Numbered from the stretch's first letter, positions 53,227 through 62,903 are shown. The stretch: DNA of 64,000 bases from JAXMCI01 sp046349435 (GCA_046349435.1 JAXMCI010000008.1:62001-126000), one strand, 5' to 3'. The notes: a model not told the origin generated them from the letters alone. Program-made: numbers and translations.

Positions 53227-53247
53227 GGCGCGGCGCGAGCCCGCGCC
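53227..53247. terminator. hairpin between convergent KGG and nepR genes
   Basis: GGCGCGG (53227-53233) and CCGCGCC (53241-53247) pair perfectly with a 7-nt loop. No T-run follows on either strand, so termination is only possible. Confidence 0.3.
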
Positions 53248-53274
53248 GCTTCCCCCTCGCGACCGCCGAGGCGC

Positions 53275-53502
53275 CTAGCGCGCCTTGAGCGGCGCGATGA
53301 TGCGCAGGAATTCCTTCGGGATGGGCTCGTTCAGCAGCGGCGACAGGGCGGCACGCAATCGGGCGTCGAGGCCGTCATCGGCGTCGTCGGCACCGCCGCG
53401 CACCACGACGAGGTCCTGGCTCGCCCGCCGGGTGCCGGGCTGATCCAATTGACCGCGCTTACCCTCTAGCTCGCCACTCTCGTGGCGCTCTCGTCTCGTC
53501 AT
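53275..53502 (-). CDS. nepR: NepR-type anti-sigma factor
   Basis: This 75-residue protein has the NepR core at the C-terminus: GLDARLRAALSPLLNEPIPK then EFLRIIAPL, matching the family's LR..Y..LL.EPIP.RFL pattern. NepR holds EcfG inactive until phosphorylated PhyR takes NepR away. The N-terminal 35 residues are basic and probably disordered. I use the ATG at 53502; upstream codons to 53586 look non-coding. It is divergent from phyR (236 bp apart). Unlike the usual nepR-ecfG operon, ecfG is almost 3 kb away. Confidence 0.82.
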   Translation of the reverse strand: MTRRERHESGELEGKRGQLDQPGTRRASQDLVVVRGGADDADDGLDARLRAALSPLLNEPIPKEFLRIIAPLKAR

Positions 53503-53737
53503 GGCTCCCGCCGCGCTGCCGCGATGATGCCCCGCCGGGAGAATACCCCATCTCGGGCCAGGCGGAGCGCATTTTTTACAGGTCACGCCATCCCTCGCAC
53601 CGGTCTTTGCGCCGGTCTTTGCACCCGCCCGCGCCCTGCAGCCGCGGCGCAGCGTCGCTTCGACTGCCGAAACGGCTTCTTCCTTTGCCAGCGCCGCAGT
53701 AGAATGCCTCCGCCGGAAGGGAAGCGTGCGAGTTTCG

Positions 53738-54499
53738 ATGTCCCTCTACGACGCCCTGTTCCAGGAGTTGCCGTATCTGCGCTGGCAGGCGTTTGCCTTC
53801 ACGGGCTCGCGCCAGGCCGGCGACGAGGTGGTGGCGCGCTGCCTGACCGAGATCAGCGCCACGCCGGAGCGGCTCGACCCGGCGCAGCCGCGCCGCGACT
53901 TCTACCGCGTCTTCTGCCGCGTCGCCCGGCAGGAGGCCGGCTGGCGCGAGGAGCTGCCGGCCGAGGACGATGACGAGGGCCGTCTGTGGCGCGGGCTCGG
54001 CGATCTGCCGCCGGTGGAACGGCACGCCTTCCTGCTCGACGCGATCCAGCAGTTCGTCCCCGAGGACATCGCCTACATCCTCGAGATCGAGGTCGAGGCG
54101 ATCCGCGCCCTGCTCCGGCGCGCCCGGGCCGGGCTGGAGCATGCCCAGCGGCCGGGCGTGCTGATCGTCGAGGATGACTGGCTGGTCGCCCTCGACATGG
54201 AGTCGGCCGTCGTGGAGATGGGCTTCCGGGTGTGCGGCACGGCCCGCTCCGAGCAGGAGGCGGTGTCGATCGCCCGCCTGACCCGGCCCGACCTGATCCT
54301 CGCCGACGTCAACCTCTCGACCGGGGGGGACGGCATCAAGGCCTGCGAGCAGATCTGCCGGTCGCGCCCGACCTCGGTGATCTACGTCACCGGCTATCCC
54401 GACAAGATCAAGCGCGAAGGCGGCCAGCTGGTGGTGCCGAAGCCCTTCCAGGTCCGCTCCCTGAGCCGGGCCGTGCGCGAGGCGCTCGCCGCCCGCTGA
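53738..54499 (+). CDS. phyR: PhyR anti-anti-sigma response regulator
   Basis: A 253-residue protein. Residues ~1-135 mimic an ECF sigma factor (LPYLRWQAFAFTGSRQAGDE, then LPPVERHAFLLDAIQQFVPE and the sigma-4-like DIAYILEIEVEAIRALLRRA). Residues ~140-253 are a receiver with acidic pocket VLIVEDDWLVALDME, phospho-acceptor Asp190 in LILADVNLS, Thr in IYVTGYP and Lys in VPKPF. Phosphorylation exposes the sigma-like part to bind NepR. I start at the ATG at 53738, which aligns with other PhyR proteins; a GTG at 53726 is in frame. No HWE kinase gene is nearby. Confidence 0.93.
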   Translation: MSLYDALFQELPYLRWQAFAFTGSRQAGDEVVARCLTEISATPERLDPAQPRRDFYRVFCRVARQEAGWREELPAEDDDEGRLWRGLGDLPPVERHAFLLDAIQQFVPEDIAYILEIEVEAIRALLRRARAGLEHAQRPGVLIVEDDWLVALDMESAVVEMGFRVCGTARSEQEAVSIARLTRPDLILADVNLSTGGDGIKACEQICRSRPTSVIYVTGYPDKIKREGGQLVVPKPFQVRSLSRAVREALAAR

Positions 54500-54513
54500 G
54501 ACCCTGCAGACAA

Positions 54514-54548
54514 GGAAAACGCCCCATCCGTCGGGATGGGGCGTTTCC
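54514..54548. terminator. bidirectional terminator between phyR and the Gly/Tyr/Gln-rich gene
   Basis: GGAAAACGCCCCATCC (54514-54529) pairs with GGATGGGGCGTTTCC (54534-54548) with one bulged A and a short loop. A-rich and T-rich flanks inside the arms suit termination in both directions for the two converging genes. Confidence 0.7.
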
Positions 54549-54569
54549 GCTCGAGGCGAGCCCGGCCGG

Positions 54570-56123
54570 CTAGCGCCGGGTCGAGCTCGTGCTGCGCGTC
54601 CCGGTCGAGCCAGTGCCCGAGGAGCCGGTGCCCGAGGAGCCGGTGCCGGCGGAGCCGGTCTGCTCATGCTCGGCCGAGCCGCCGCCGGAGCTGCCGGACG
54701 ACATCGACTGTGCGCCGGTACCGGTCGAGCCCGTCCCGGTCGAGCCTGTGCCGGTCGAGCCGGTGCCGGTTGAGCTGGTGGTCGAGCTGCCGGAGCGCGA
54801 GGTGCGCCAGCCGTCGAAGTCGGCCGAGAAGCGCTGCTGCCGCTCGTTCCGCCAGCCCTGATAGTCCTGGTCGAACCGGCGGGCCTGTTCCTCGCGCCAC
54901 GAGCCGTAGTGACGGTCATAGTCGCCGAGCTGGCGGTCGCGCCATTCCAGGTAGGACGGGTCATGGTGGCCCTGGCCGCCCCAGCTCTGGCCCTGGCCGC
55001 CCTGGCTGCTGCCCTGGCCTTGGCCCATCTGGCCGTAGCCGCTCTGGCCATGGCTGCCGCCGCCGTGGCTCATGCCGTACCCGCCCTGGCCGCCCTGGCC
55101 ATAGCCACCCTGGCTCATGCCGCCACCCTGGCCGCCCCACGAGCCCTGGCCATAGCCCTGGCCCGTGCCGCCCTGGCCGTAGCCGCTCTGGCCGTGGCTG
55201 CCGCCGCCATGGCTCATGCCGTAGCCGCCCTGGCTACCCCACGAACCCTGGCCGCCCCAGGAGCCCTGACCGCCCTGGCCGTAGCCGCCCTGGCCCTGGC
55301 CGTAGCCGCCCTGGCCGTAGCCGCTCTGACCGTAGCCGCCCTGGCTATAGCCGCCCTGGCCATAGCTGCCCTGGCCGCCGAACGACCCCTGACCGCCCTG
55401 GCCATAGCCGCCCTGGCCATAGCTGCCTTGCTGATGGCTACCGCCATGGCCCATGCCATATCCCTGGCCGCCCTGACCGTAGCTGCCGCCTCCCTGGCCC
55501 ATGCCGGACCCACCTTGGCTACCCCATGAGCCCTGGCCGCCTTGGCCGCTCTGGCCGTAGCCGCTCTGGCCGTAGCCGCCCTGCTGGTGGCCGCCGCCGT
55601 GGCTCATGCCCTGGCCATAGCCCTGCCCCGATTGCCCGGAATAGCCGCCCTGGCCGTAGCCGGCCTGGCCCGAATGCTGGTGGCCGCCGCCTTGCATGCC
55701 CTGGCCGTAGCCCTGGCCCGACTGGCCGGAATAGCCGCTCTGGCCGTAGCTGCCCTGCCCGTACTGGCTGCTGCCGTGGCCCTGGCCCGCGCCCTGGTCA
55801 TAGCCGCCGGAGCCATAGCCGCCCTGCCCATAGCCGCCCTGCCCATAGCCGCCCTGGCCGAAGCTGCCGCCTTGGCCGTAGACGTCATGCCCGGACTGGC
55901 CATGGCCCGACTGGCCAGAGCCCGACTGGCCGTAACCCGACTGGCCCTGGCCATACTGGCCCTGGCCGGATTGCCCGTAGCCGGACTGCCCATGGCCGGA
56001 GCCGGATTGGCCCTGGCTGCCCTGTCCGGAATGGCCGGTTTGCGAATGCCCGGATGACGCGTGGCCCTGCTGGCCGCTCGTGCCGCCAGAGCCGCGATCC
56101 GCCTCGTCCCTCGACTGCTGCAT
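54570..56123 (-). CDS. Gly/Tyr/Gln/Ser-rich low-complexity protein with WR repeats
   Basis: A 517-residue protein. Residues ~15-385 are almost only Gly, Gln, Ser, Tyr and His in repeats such as GYGQGGYGQ, QGSWGGQG and GMSHGGGSHGQSGYGQ. This resembles the SYGQ-rich, phase-separating domains of FUS/EWS. Residues 391-443 are three full and one partial 15-residue repeats: YLEWRDRQLGDYDRH, YGSWREEQARRFDQD, YQGWRNERQQRFSAD, FDGWRTSR. Residues 444-517 are Ser/Thr/Gly repeats (GSTGTGSTGTG). No signal peptide or enzyme motif is seen. It starts at the ATG at 56123 after GAAGGAAT and has an EcfG-type promoter upstream. It lies between phyR and ecfG. Confidence 0.85.
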   Translation of the reverse strand: MQQSRDEADRGSGGTSGQQGHASSGHSQTGHSGQGSQGQSGSGHGQSGYGQSGQGQYGQGQSGYGQSGSGQSGHGQSGHDVYGQGGSFGQGGYGQGGYGQGGYGSGGYDQGAGQGHGSSQYGQGSYGQSGYSGQSGQGYGQGMQGGGHQHSGQAGYGQGGYSGQSGQGYGQGMSHGGGHQQGGYGQSGYGQSGQGGQGSWGSQGGSGMGQGGGSYGQGGQGYGMGHGGSHQQGSYGQGGYGQGGQGSFGGQGSYGQGGYSQGGYGQSGYGQGGYGQGQGGYGQGGQGSWGGQGSWGSQGGYGMSHGGGSHGQSGYGQGGTGQGYGQGSWGGQGGGMSQGGYGQGGQGGYGMSHGGGSHGQSGYGQMGQGQGSSQGGQGQSWGGQGHHDPSYLEWRDRQLGDYDRHYGSWREEQARRFDQDYQGWRNERQQRFSADFDGWRTSRSGSSTTSSTGTGSTGTGSTGTGSTGTGAQSMSSGSSGGGSAEHEQTGSAGTGSSGTGSSGTGSTGTRSTSSTRR

Positions 56124-56163
56124 GATTTTATTCCTTCGCCCGTTGGACGCGTTGTCGCCGGGA

Positions 56164-56189
56164 AACACGCCGCCTGCGGCAGAGGTTCC
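56164..56189 (-). promoter_or_regulatory. candidate EcfG promoter of the Gly/Tyr/Gln-rich gene
   Basis: On the minus strand: GGAAC (56188-56184 region), 17 nt, TGTT (56167-56164). It lies about 40 bp before the ATG at 56123. It matches GGAAC-N17-CGTT except for one -10 base. Confidence 0.6.
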
Positions 56190-56418
56190 TGAGGCTTGCG
56201 CCGGGATCGGCCGCGGCGGCGGGCCGGCGCTGTCCGCGGCAGCCCGCGGGGGGCAGGAAGGGCCGGAATCCAGGCAATTTCCGGCCGCCTTCGCATCGCG
56301 GCGAAACGATTAATTCATTTTCTTCTATCGTCGCCGAACTTCGACCGGGCATAATGACTTGACGATAGTCAGGCTTGCTTGACTCGAGCCGGCCGGCTTG
56401 GTCCCAGGGGTAGCCGCC

Positions 56419-56952
56419 TTGGCCACATCCGACGACATCTACCAGCTGATCGCCCAGGAGATTCCGCGGCTCCGGCGCTATGCCCGCTTCCTCGCGCGCA
56501 ACGCCGACCAGGCGGACGACCTGGTCCAGGAATGCCTGACCCGCGCGGTCAGCAACATCGACCGCTGGCAGCCCGGCACCAACATGAACGCCTGGCTGCT
56601 GGTGATCCTGCACAACATCTTCATCAACGAGGTCAAGCGCCGGCGCCCCATGCTGACCTCCGACGGCGCGATCGAGCAGCATGGCGGCGGCACCAGCGGC
56701 GGCCAGGAGGAGCGGATCTACCTCAACAATGTGCAGCAGGCCTTCGACAAGCTGTCGACCGACCACAAGGAGATCCTGCTGATGATCGCCGTCGAGGGGC
56801 TGCAGTACGAGGAGGCGGCCGCCATCCTCAACGTGCCGATCGGCACGGTCCGCTCGCGCATCTCGCGGGCGCGGGAGAGCCTGCGCGAGCTGCTCGCCGG
56901 CCGTGCCGAGATGCCGGCCCGCCCCGCCGCCGGGAAGCTGGCCAGCAAGTAG
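56419..56952 (+). CDS. ecfG: ECF sigma factor EcfG (general stress response)
   Basis: A 177-residue protein. Sigma-2 region: EIPRLRRYARFLARNADQAD then DLVQECLTRA and MNAWLLVILHNIFINEVKRR. Sigma-4 region: LSTDHKEILLMIAVEGLQYE then EAAAILNVPIGTVRSRISRA (DNA-binding helix). A short linker is Gly-rich. Pairing with NepR/PhyR identifies the EcfG (ECF15) class, which directs transcription from GGAAC-N16/17-CGTT promoters. I choose the TTG at 56419, 8 nt after CAGGGG; a TTG at 56398 adds seven residues. The 295-bp gap to the divergent gene carries that gene's EcfG site and no clear ecfG promoter. Confidence 0.9.
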   Translation: MATSDDIYQLIAQEIPRLRRYARFLARNADQADDLVQECLTRAVSNIDRWQPGTNMNAWLLVILHNIFINEVKRRRPMLTSDGAIEQHGGGTSGGQEERIYLNNVQQAFDKLSTDHKEILLMIAVEGLQYEEAAAILNVPIGTVRSRISRARESLRELLAGRAEMPARPAAGKLASK

Positions 56953-57011
56953 CTGGAGCGCAAAGCCTTCCGCCGGCGCCGTTTCCGGTCGCAAAAATCC
57001 GCCCGCCGCCG

Positions 57012-57036
57012 GGAACCCCGGGGCGGGGTCGATGTT
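57012..57036 (+). promoter_or_regulatory. candidate EcfG promoter of the GH15 gene
   Basis: GGAAC (57012-57016), 16 nt, TGTT (57033-57036). It lies in the 293-bp gap before the GH15 ATG at 57246. One base differs from the CGTT -10. Confidence 0.55.
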
Positions 57037-57245
57037 TGATGATGCGGATGGCGATTCGTTTCCCCCACGAATGTCGTCTAAGGCTAGGAGCGGCGGCTAA
57101 CTTCACCCCCGTCGTTCCGCCGCTCCTAGCCGCACCTCTCCCCCGCTGATCCCCTTTCGATCCTGACGTCGCGGTCGCGCGGAACAGGCGCTGCCGCGCC
57201 TTGTTGCGCCTGCGGACCATCGGCCGCGAAGGAGGGCGATCCGGC

Positions 57246-59045
57246 ATGAATCTCGATCTGGCAGTGATCGGCAACAGCATCATGGGCGCGCTGATCGACC
57301 GGCGCGGCCGCATCGTCTGGTGCTGCTACCCGCGCTTCGATGCCGACCCGGTCTTCTGCCACCTGCTCGACGGCAGCACCGCGGACGCCGACGCCATGGG
57401 CTTCGCCGACGTGGTGCTCGAGGACCTCGCCGAGTCCAGCCAGAGCTACGAGCGCAACACCGCGGTGCTGACCACGCTGCTGACCGGCCGCAGCGGGGCC
57501 GCGGTGCGGATCATCGACTTCATGCCGCGCTTCAAGCGCCACGGCAGGATGTTCCGCCCGACCATGCTGATGCGGCGGATCGAGCCGGTCGCCGGCAGCC
57601 CGCGGATCCGCGTCCGGGTGCGGCCGCGCTTCGATTACGGCGCGACGCGCCCGGCCCAGACGCGCGGCAGCAACCATGTCCGCTACCTCGCGGGCGACAA
57701 CGCGCTGCGCCTCACCACCGACGCGCCGCTCTCCTTCCTCGCCGACGAGATCCCGTTCGTGCTCGACTCTCCGGTCAACCTGGTGCTGGGGCCGGACGAG
57801 GCGGTCACCGCCTCGCTCGAGCGCACGATGACCGACTTCCTCGAGCGCACCCGCGAGTACTGGATCGAGTGGACGCGCTACCTGGCGGTGCCGTTCGACT
57901 ACCAGGACGTGGTGATCCGGGCGGCGATCACCCTCAAGCTCTGCAGCTACGAGGAGAGCGGCGCCATCCTGGCGGCGCTCACCACCTCCGTCCCGGAGGC
58001 GCCCGGCACCAGCCGCAACTGGGACTACCGGGCCTGCTGGCTGCGCGATTCCTACTTCGTGGTGCAGGCGCTGAACCGGCTCGGCGCCACCCTCACCATG
58101 GAAGACTTCATCCGCTACATCACCAACGTCTCGGCGCTCGACCCGACCGGGCGGCTGAAGCCGGTCTACGGCATCGTCCCCGCCGGGCCGCTGGGCGAGC
58201 GCACCGTGCCGGCGCTGGCCGGCTATCGCGGCATGGGCCCGGTCCGGGTCGGCAACCTGGCCGAGGACCAGACGCAGAACGATTCCTACGGCAGCGTCGT
58301 GCTGGCCGCGGCGCAGATGTTCTTCGACCGCCGCCTGCCGCGGATGGGCGACCAGGCGCTGTTCCACCGGCTGGAGCGGATCGGCGAGCAGGGCGCGCGG
58401 GTGGCCCTGACGCCCGATTCCGGGTTGTGGGAATTCCGCGGCCGCCAGCGCGTCCACACCTACTCCGCCGTGATGTGCTGGGCCGGCTGCGACCGGCTGG
58501 CCAAGATCGCCGAGCTGCTCGGCCTGCCGCCCCGCGCGCAATACTGGCGCGGTGTCGCCGACCAGATGCGCCAGGTGATCCTGGCGCGCGGCTTCAATCC
58601 CGAGCTCAACAGCTTCGTCGACAGCTTCGACGGGCGCGACATCGATGCCAGCCTGCTGCTGCTGCAGGAGGTCGGCTTCGTCGCCGCGTCGGATCCGCGC
58701 TACCTCGGCACGGTGGCCGCGGTCGAGCGCGTGCTGCGCCGCGGCGACCACCTGTTCCGCTATGCCGCACCGGACGATTTCGGGATGCCCGACACCGCCT
58801 TCACCATCTGCACCTTCTGGTACATCGACGCGCTCACCGCGGTCGGGCGGCGCGACGAGGCGCGCGCCATCTTCGAGCGCGTGCTGGCCTGCCGCAACCA
58901 TGTCGGGCTGCTCTCCGAGGACATCGACCCGCGCAGCGGCGAGCTCTGGGGCAACCTGCCGCAGACCTACTCGATGGTCGGCATGATCATCAGCGCGATG
59001 CGGCTGAGCCGCAGCTGGGAGGCGGCCTTCTGGCGCGGCTGGTGA
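57246..59045 (+). CDS. glycoside hydrolase family 15 (glucoamylase/trehalase-like)
   Basis: A 599-residue protein. Residues ~1-230 are the N-terminal beta-sandwich (IGNSIMGALIDRRGRIVWCC). Residues ~235-599 are the (alpha/alpha)6 barrel with SRNWDYRACWLRDSYFVVQA, AEDQTQNDSYGSV (general acid region) and LLSEDIDPRSGELWGNLPQT (catalytic base Glu). Bacterial members next to otsA hydrolyse trehalose or short glucans. No signal peptide, so intracellular. Start at the ATG at 57246 after AAGGAGGG. It is probably driven by the EcfG site at 57012. The otsA transcript starts 18 bp after its stop. Confidence 0.88.
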   Translation: MNLDLAVIGNSIMGALIDRRGRIVWCCYPRFDADPVFCHLLDGSTADADAMGFADVVLEDLAESSQSYERNTAVLTTLLTGRSGAAVRIIDFMPRFKRHGRMFRPTMLMRRIEPVAGSPRIRVRVRPRFDYGATRPAQTRGSNHVRYLAGDNALRLTTDAPLSFLADEIPFVLDSPVNLVLGPDEAVTASLERTMTDFLERTREYWIEWTRYLAVPFDYQDVVIRAAITLKLCSYEESGAILAALTTSVPEAPGTSRNWDYRACWLRDSYFVVQALNRLGATLTMEDFIRYITNVSALDPTGRLKPVYGIVPAGPLGERTVPALAGYRGMGPVRVGNLAEDQTQNDSYGSVVLAAAQMFFDRRLPRMGDQALFHRLERIGEQGARVALTPDSGLWEFRGRQRVHTYSAVMCWAGCDRLAKIAELLGLPPRAQYWRGVADQMRQVILARGFNPELNSFVDSFDGRDIDASLLLLQEVGFVAASDPRYLGTVAAVERVLRRGDHLFRYAAPDDFGMPDTAFTICTFWYIDALTAVGRRDEARAIFERVLACRNHVGLLSEDIDPRSGELWGNLPQTYSMVGMIISAMRLSRSWEAAFWRGW

Positions 59046-59062
59046 GGCGGGCGGGCACGAGC

Positions 59063-59087
59063 GGAACCATCCTTTCGCCCGGTCGTT
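59063..59087 (+). promoter_or_regulatory. full-consensus EcfG promoter of the otsA unit
   Basis: GGAAC (59063-59067), 16 nt, CGTT (59084-59087): an exact match to the alphaproteobacterial general stress promoter. Transcription would begin near 59094, before the 43-codon gene at 59134 and otsA at 59281. Confidence 0.75.
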
Positions 59088-59133
59088 TCAATGGCCGGTC
59101 CTTTCAATGGACTGTCCTGCCCGAAGGCCCGCC

Positions 59134-59265
59134 ATGCAACCGAAACTTCCGCCAGAGCTGCCGCTCGACCCGGTCACCCCGCCCCGGCCGGATCGCGACG
59201 ACGAGGTCGATCCGAAACCGATCGACGACCTTCCCGAGCCCGAGCCGGTACCGGCCCGCCTCTGA
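59134..59265 (+). CDS. 43-residue Pro/Asp-rich small protein
   Basis: The frame runs from the ATG at 59134 (MQPKLPPELPLDPVTPP) to the TGA at 59263-59265, ending PEPEPVPARL. It is rich in Pro, Asp and Glu, with no membrane segment. It lies between the EcfG promoter and otsA, 15 bp before the otsA start, so its translation could be coupled to otsA. There is no strong Shine-Dalgarno sequence. It might be a genuine small stress protein or only a leader. Confidence 0.5.
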   Translation: MQPKLPPELPLDPVTPPRPDRDDEVDPKPIDDLPEPEPVPARL

Positions 59266-59280
59266 GCGCACGGGGGCCGC

Positions 59281-60663
59281 TTGGCGCGTCTGGTCGTCGT
59301 CTCCAACCGAGTCAGCCTGCCGGGGGAATGGGCGGCGCGGGCCGGCGGCCTCGCCGTCGCGATGCGCGACGCGCTGCGCCGCTCGGGCGGGCTGTGGTTC
59401 GGCTGGAACGGCGAGATCGTCGAGGATCCGCCGGCGGAGCCCGCCCTCTCGACCCAGCGCAACACCGCCTTCGCCACGGTGCCGTTGTCGCCCTCCGACC
59501 ACGAGAGCTACTATAACGGCTACGCCAACGGCACGCTGTGGCCGCTGCTGCACTACCGGCTGGGCCTGGTCGACTATCGCCGCGAGGACTTCGCCGGCTA
59601 TCTCGGGGTGAACGCCAGGCTGGCCCGCTCGCTGGCCAGCCTGCTGCAGCCCGACGACGTCATCTGGGTGCACGACTATCACCTCATCCCGCTCGGCCGG
59701 GAGCTGCGCCAGCTGGGGTTCGAGAACCGCATCGGCTTCTTCCTGCACACTCCGCTGCCGGTGCCGGAGGTGCTGGTCGCGCTGCCCGGCCACGAGCAGC
59801 TGGTCGAGGGGCTGTGCGCCTACGACCTGGTCGGCTTCCAGACCGCGCAGGACGCCGACGCCTTCCAGGACTACGTGGTCGGCGAGGCGCGCGGCAGCAC
59901 CTCGGCCGATGGCTGGCTGCTCGCCCACGGCCGGCGGCTGCGCGCCGGCGCCTTCCCGATCGGCATCGACACCAGCCGCTTCGCCACCGAGGCGCAGGCC
60001 GCGGCCGGCACCACCGAGACGCGGCGGCTGCGCGACAGCCTGGGCAACCGCGCGCTGATCATCGGCGTCGACCGGCTCGACTACAGCAAGGGCCTGCCCA
60101 AGCGCATGCACGCCTTCGACGAGCTGCTGAACCAGTGGCCCGAGCACCGCAACGCCGTCACCTACCTGCAGATCGCCCCCTTGTCGCGAGCCGAGGTGGC
60201 GCAGTACCGCAGCATGCGCCGCGAGCTCGAATCGGCGGCGGCGCGGGTCAACGGCCGGCACGCCGAGTTCGACTGGGTGCCGATCCGCTACCTCAACAAG
60301 AGCTTCGCGCGCGCCACCCTGGCCGGGTTCTACCGGGTGGCGCGGGTCGGGCTGGTGACGCCGCTGCGCGACGGCATGAACCTGGTCGCCAAGGAATATG
60401 TCGCGGCGCAGAACCCCAGCGATCCCGGCGTTCTCGTCCTGTCGCGCTTCGCCGGGGCGGCGCAGGAGCTGCAGGCCGCCCTCGTGGTCAACCCGTTCGA
60501 CGGCTCGGCGATGGCCGAGGCGATGCACCAGGCGCTGACCATGCCGCTGGCCGAGCGCCAGCGCCGCTGGGGCGAGATGATGGCCGTGCTGCGCGACAAC
60601 AGCATCGAGCGCTGGGTGAACCGGTTCCTGACCGCCCTGCGCAACCCGCCGCGTGCCGGCTGA
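59281..60663 (+). CDS. otsA: trehalose-6-phosphate synthase OtsA
   Basis: This 460-residue GT20 enzyme makes trehalose 6-phosphate from UDP-glucose and glucose 6-phosphate. Motifs: VVSNRVSLP with GGLAVAM (N-terminal loop), GWNGE, WVHDYHLIPLGRELRQ, IGFFLHTPLPVPEVL, VDRLDYSKGLPKRMHAFDEL, and PLRDGMNLVAKEYVAAQ. Length is normal for proteobacterial OtsA. The TTG at 59281 puts the first beta-strand (RLVVVSNR) at residue 3. No otsB phosphatase gene is visible. The EcfG promoter upstream ties trehalose synthesis to the stress response. Confidence 0.93.
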   Translation: MARLVVVSNRVSLPGEWAARAGGLAVAMRDALRRSGGLWFGWNGEIVEDPPAEPALSTQRNTAFATVPLSPSDHESYYNGYANGTLWPLLHYRLGLVDYRREDFAGYLGVNARLARSLASLLQPDDVIWVHDYHLIPLGRELRQLGFENRIGFFLHTPLPVPEVLVALPGHEQLVEGLCAYDLVGFQTAQDADAFQDYVVGEARGSTSADGWLLAHGRRLRAGAFPIGIDTSRFATEAQAAAGTTETRRLRDSLGNRALIIGVDRLDYSKGLPKRMHAFDELLNQWPEHRNAVTYLQIAPLSRAEVAQYRSMRRELESAAARVNGRHAEFDWVPIRYLNKSFARATLAGFYRVARVGLVTPLRDGMNLVAKEYVAAQNPSDPGVLVLSRFAGAAQELQAALVVNPFDGSAMAEAMHQALTMPLAERQRRWGEMMAVLRDNSIERWVNRFLTALRNPPRAG

Positions 60664-60715
60664 GGACGCCCCAGCCGGCGCCGGCCTCGGGCACCGGAAC
60701 GGCACCGGCCGGCCC

Positions 60716-60740
60716 GGAACTTACCGCGACGGGACGAGTT
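60716..60740 (+). promoter_or_regulatory. candidate EcfG promoter of the zinc-ribbon gene
   Basis: GGAAC (60716-60720), 16 nt, AGTT (60737-60740), about 47 bp before the ATG at 60788. One -10 base differs from CGTT. Confidence 0.5.
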
Positions 60741-60787
60741 CATGCTGGGTCGCCGCCGAGCGGCCCACACCAGCCGGAGACGCACGC

Positions 60788-60982
60788 ATGATCATCGATG
60801 GAAAGCTTCCCCAGGGCTATGTCGTGATCTGCAGCTCCGAGCAGCACAGCCACAGCTTCCTGGTGCGCCAGCTGGGCCCCTCGGTGGAATGCCCGAAATG
60901 CGGCCGCACAGCGCTGTCGGCCGAGCTCGCCACCGAGTTCGTCGCCAGCCGCCGCGAGTCGATCGCCGAGCGCGCCGCCTGA
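60788..60982 (+). CDS. small protein with one CPKC zinc-binding pair
   Basis: A 64-residue protein with VECPKCGRTALSAELATEF (about 34-52), a single Cys-x2-Cys knuckle, plus YVVICSSEQHSHSFLVRQLG (about 11-30) offering Cys and His as possible further ligands. It is too short for a domain assignment. It follows otsA by 124 bp, with its own EcfG-like promoter, so it may belong to the stress regulon. Function unknown. Confidence 0.7.
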   Translation: MIIDGKLPQGYVVICSSEQHSHSFLVRQLGPSVECPKCGRTALSAELATEFVASRRESIAERAA

Positions 60983-61102
60983 GCCGGCTCAATCCCCCGG
61001 GCGCCCTGTCGACGACGATGACGGCGGCGGCGCCGCTGGAAATGAATCCTTGCGGGCCGCCGCGCTCGGCCGGGACGGCGCCTGGGGTCCTCCCCACCCT
61101 AG

Positions 61103-61180
61103 CCCTCCCCCGCAAGGGGGGAGGGAATCACGGCGCGACTCTCGACTTTCATAGCAGCTTGTCGAAGGATGAGGCTCGCG
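61103..61180. repeat. hairpin repeat plus half of the CCTTCGACAAGC element
   Basis: CCCTCCCCC-GCAA-GGGGGGAGGG (61103-61125) is a compact hairpin like the core of the 11.4-kb repeat. CTTTCATAGCAGCTTGTCGA followed by AGGATGAGG (61146-61173) is the right half of the element at 21149. The rest of 60983-61196 has no gene. Confidence 0.6.
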
Positions 61181-61196
61181 CGGAAGGCGCCGCCGG

Positions 61197-62903
<1,707 letters not shown>

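Noticed and set aside
54950..56100. Possible CRISPR array or minisatellite because of short repeated DNA units
   Set aside because: Repeats are codon-phased, imperfect and lack unique spacers of constant length. They encode the low-complexity protein.
54536..56125. Long plus-strand frame opposite the Gly/Tyr/Gln-rich gene (Arg/Ser/Pro repeats), and Ala-rich frames in the same place
   Set aside because: They are shadows of codon repeats on the other strand. The minus-strand frame has a start with Shine-Dalgarno, a promoter, a non-repetitive WR module and a shared terminator.
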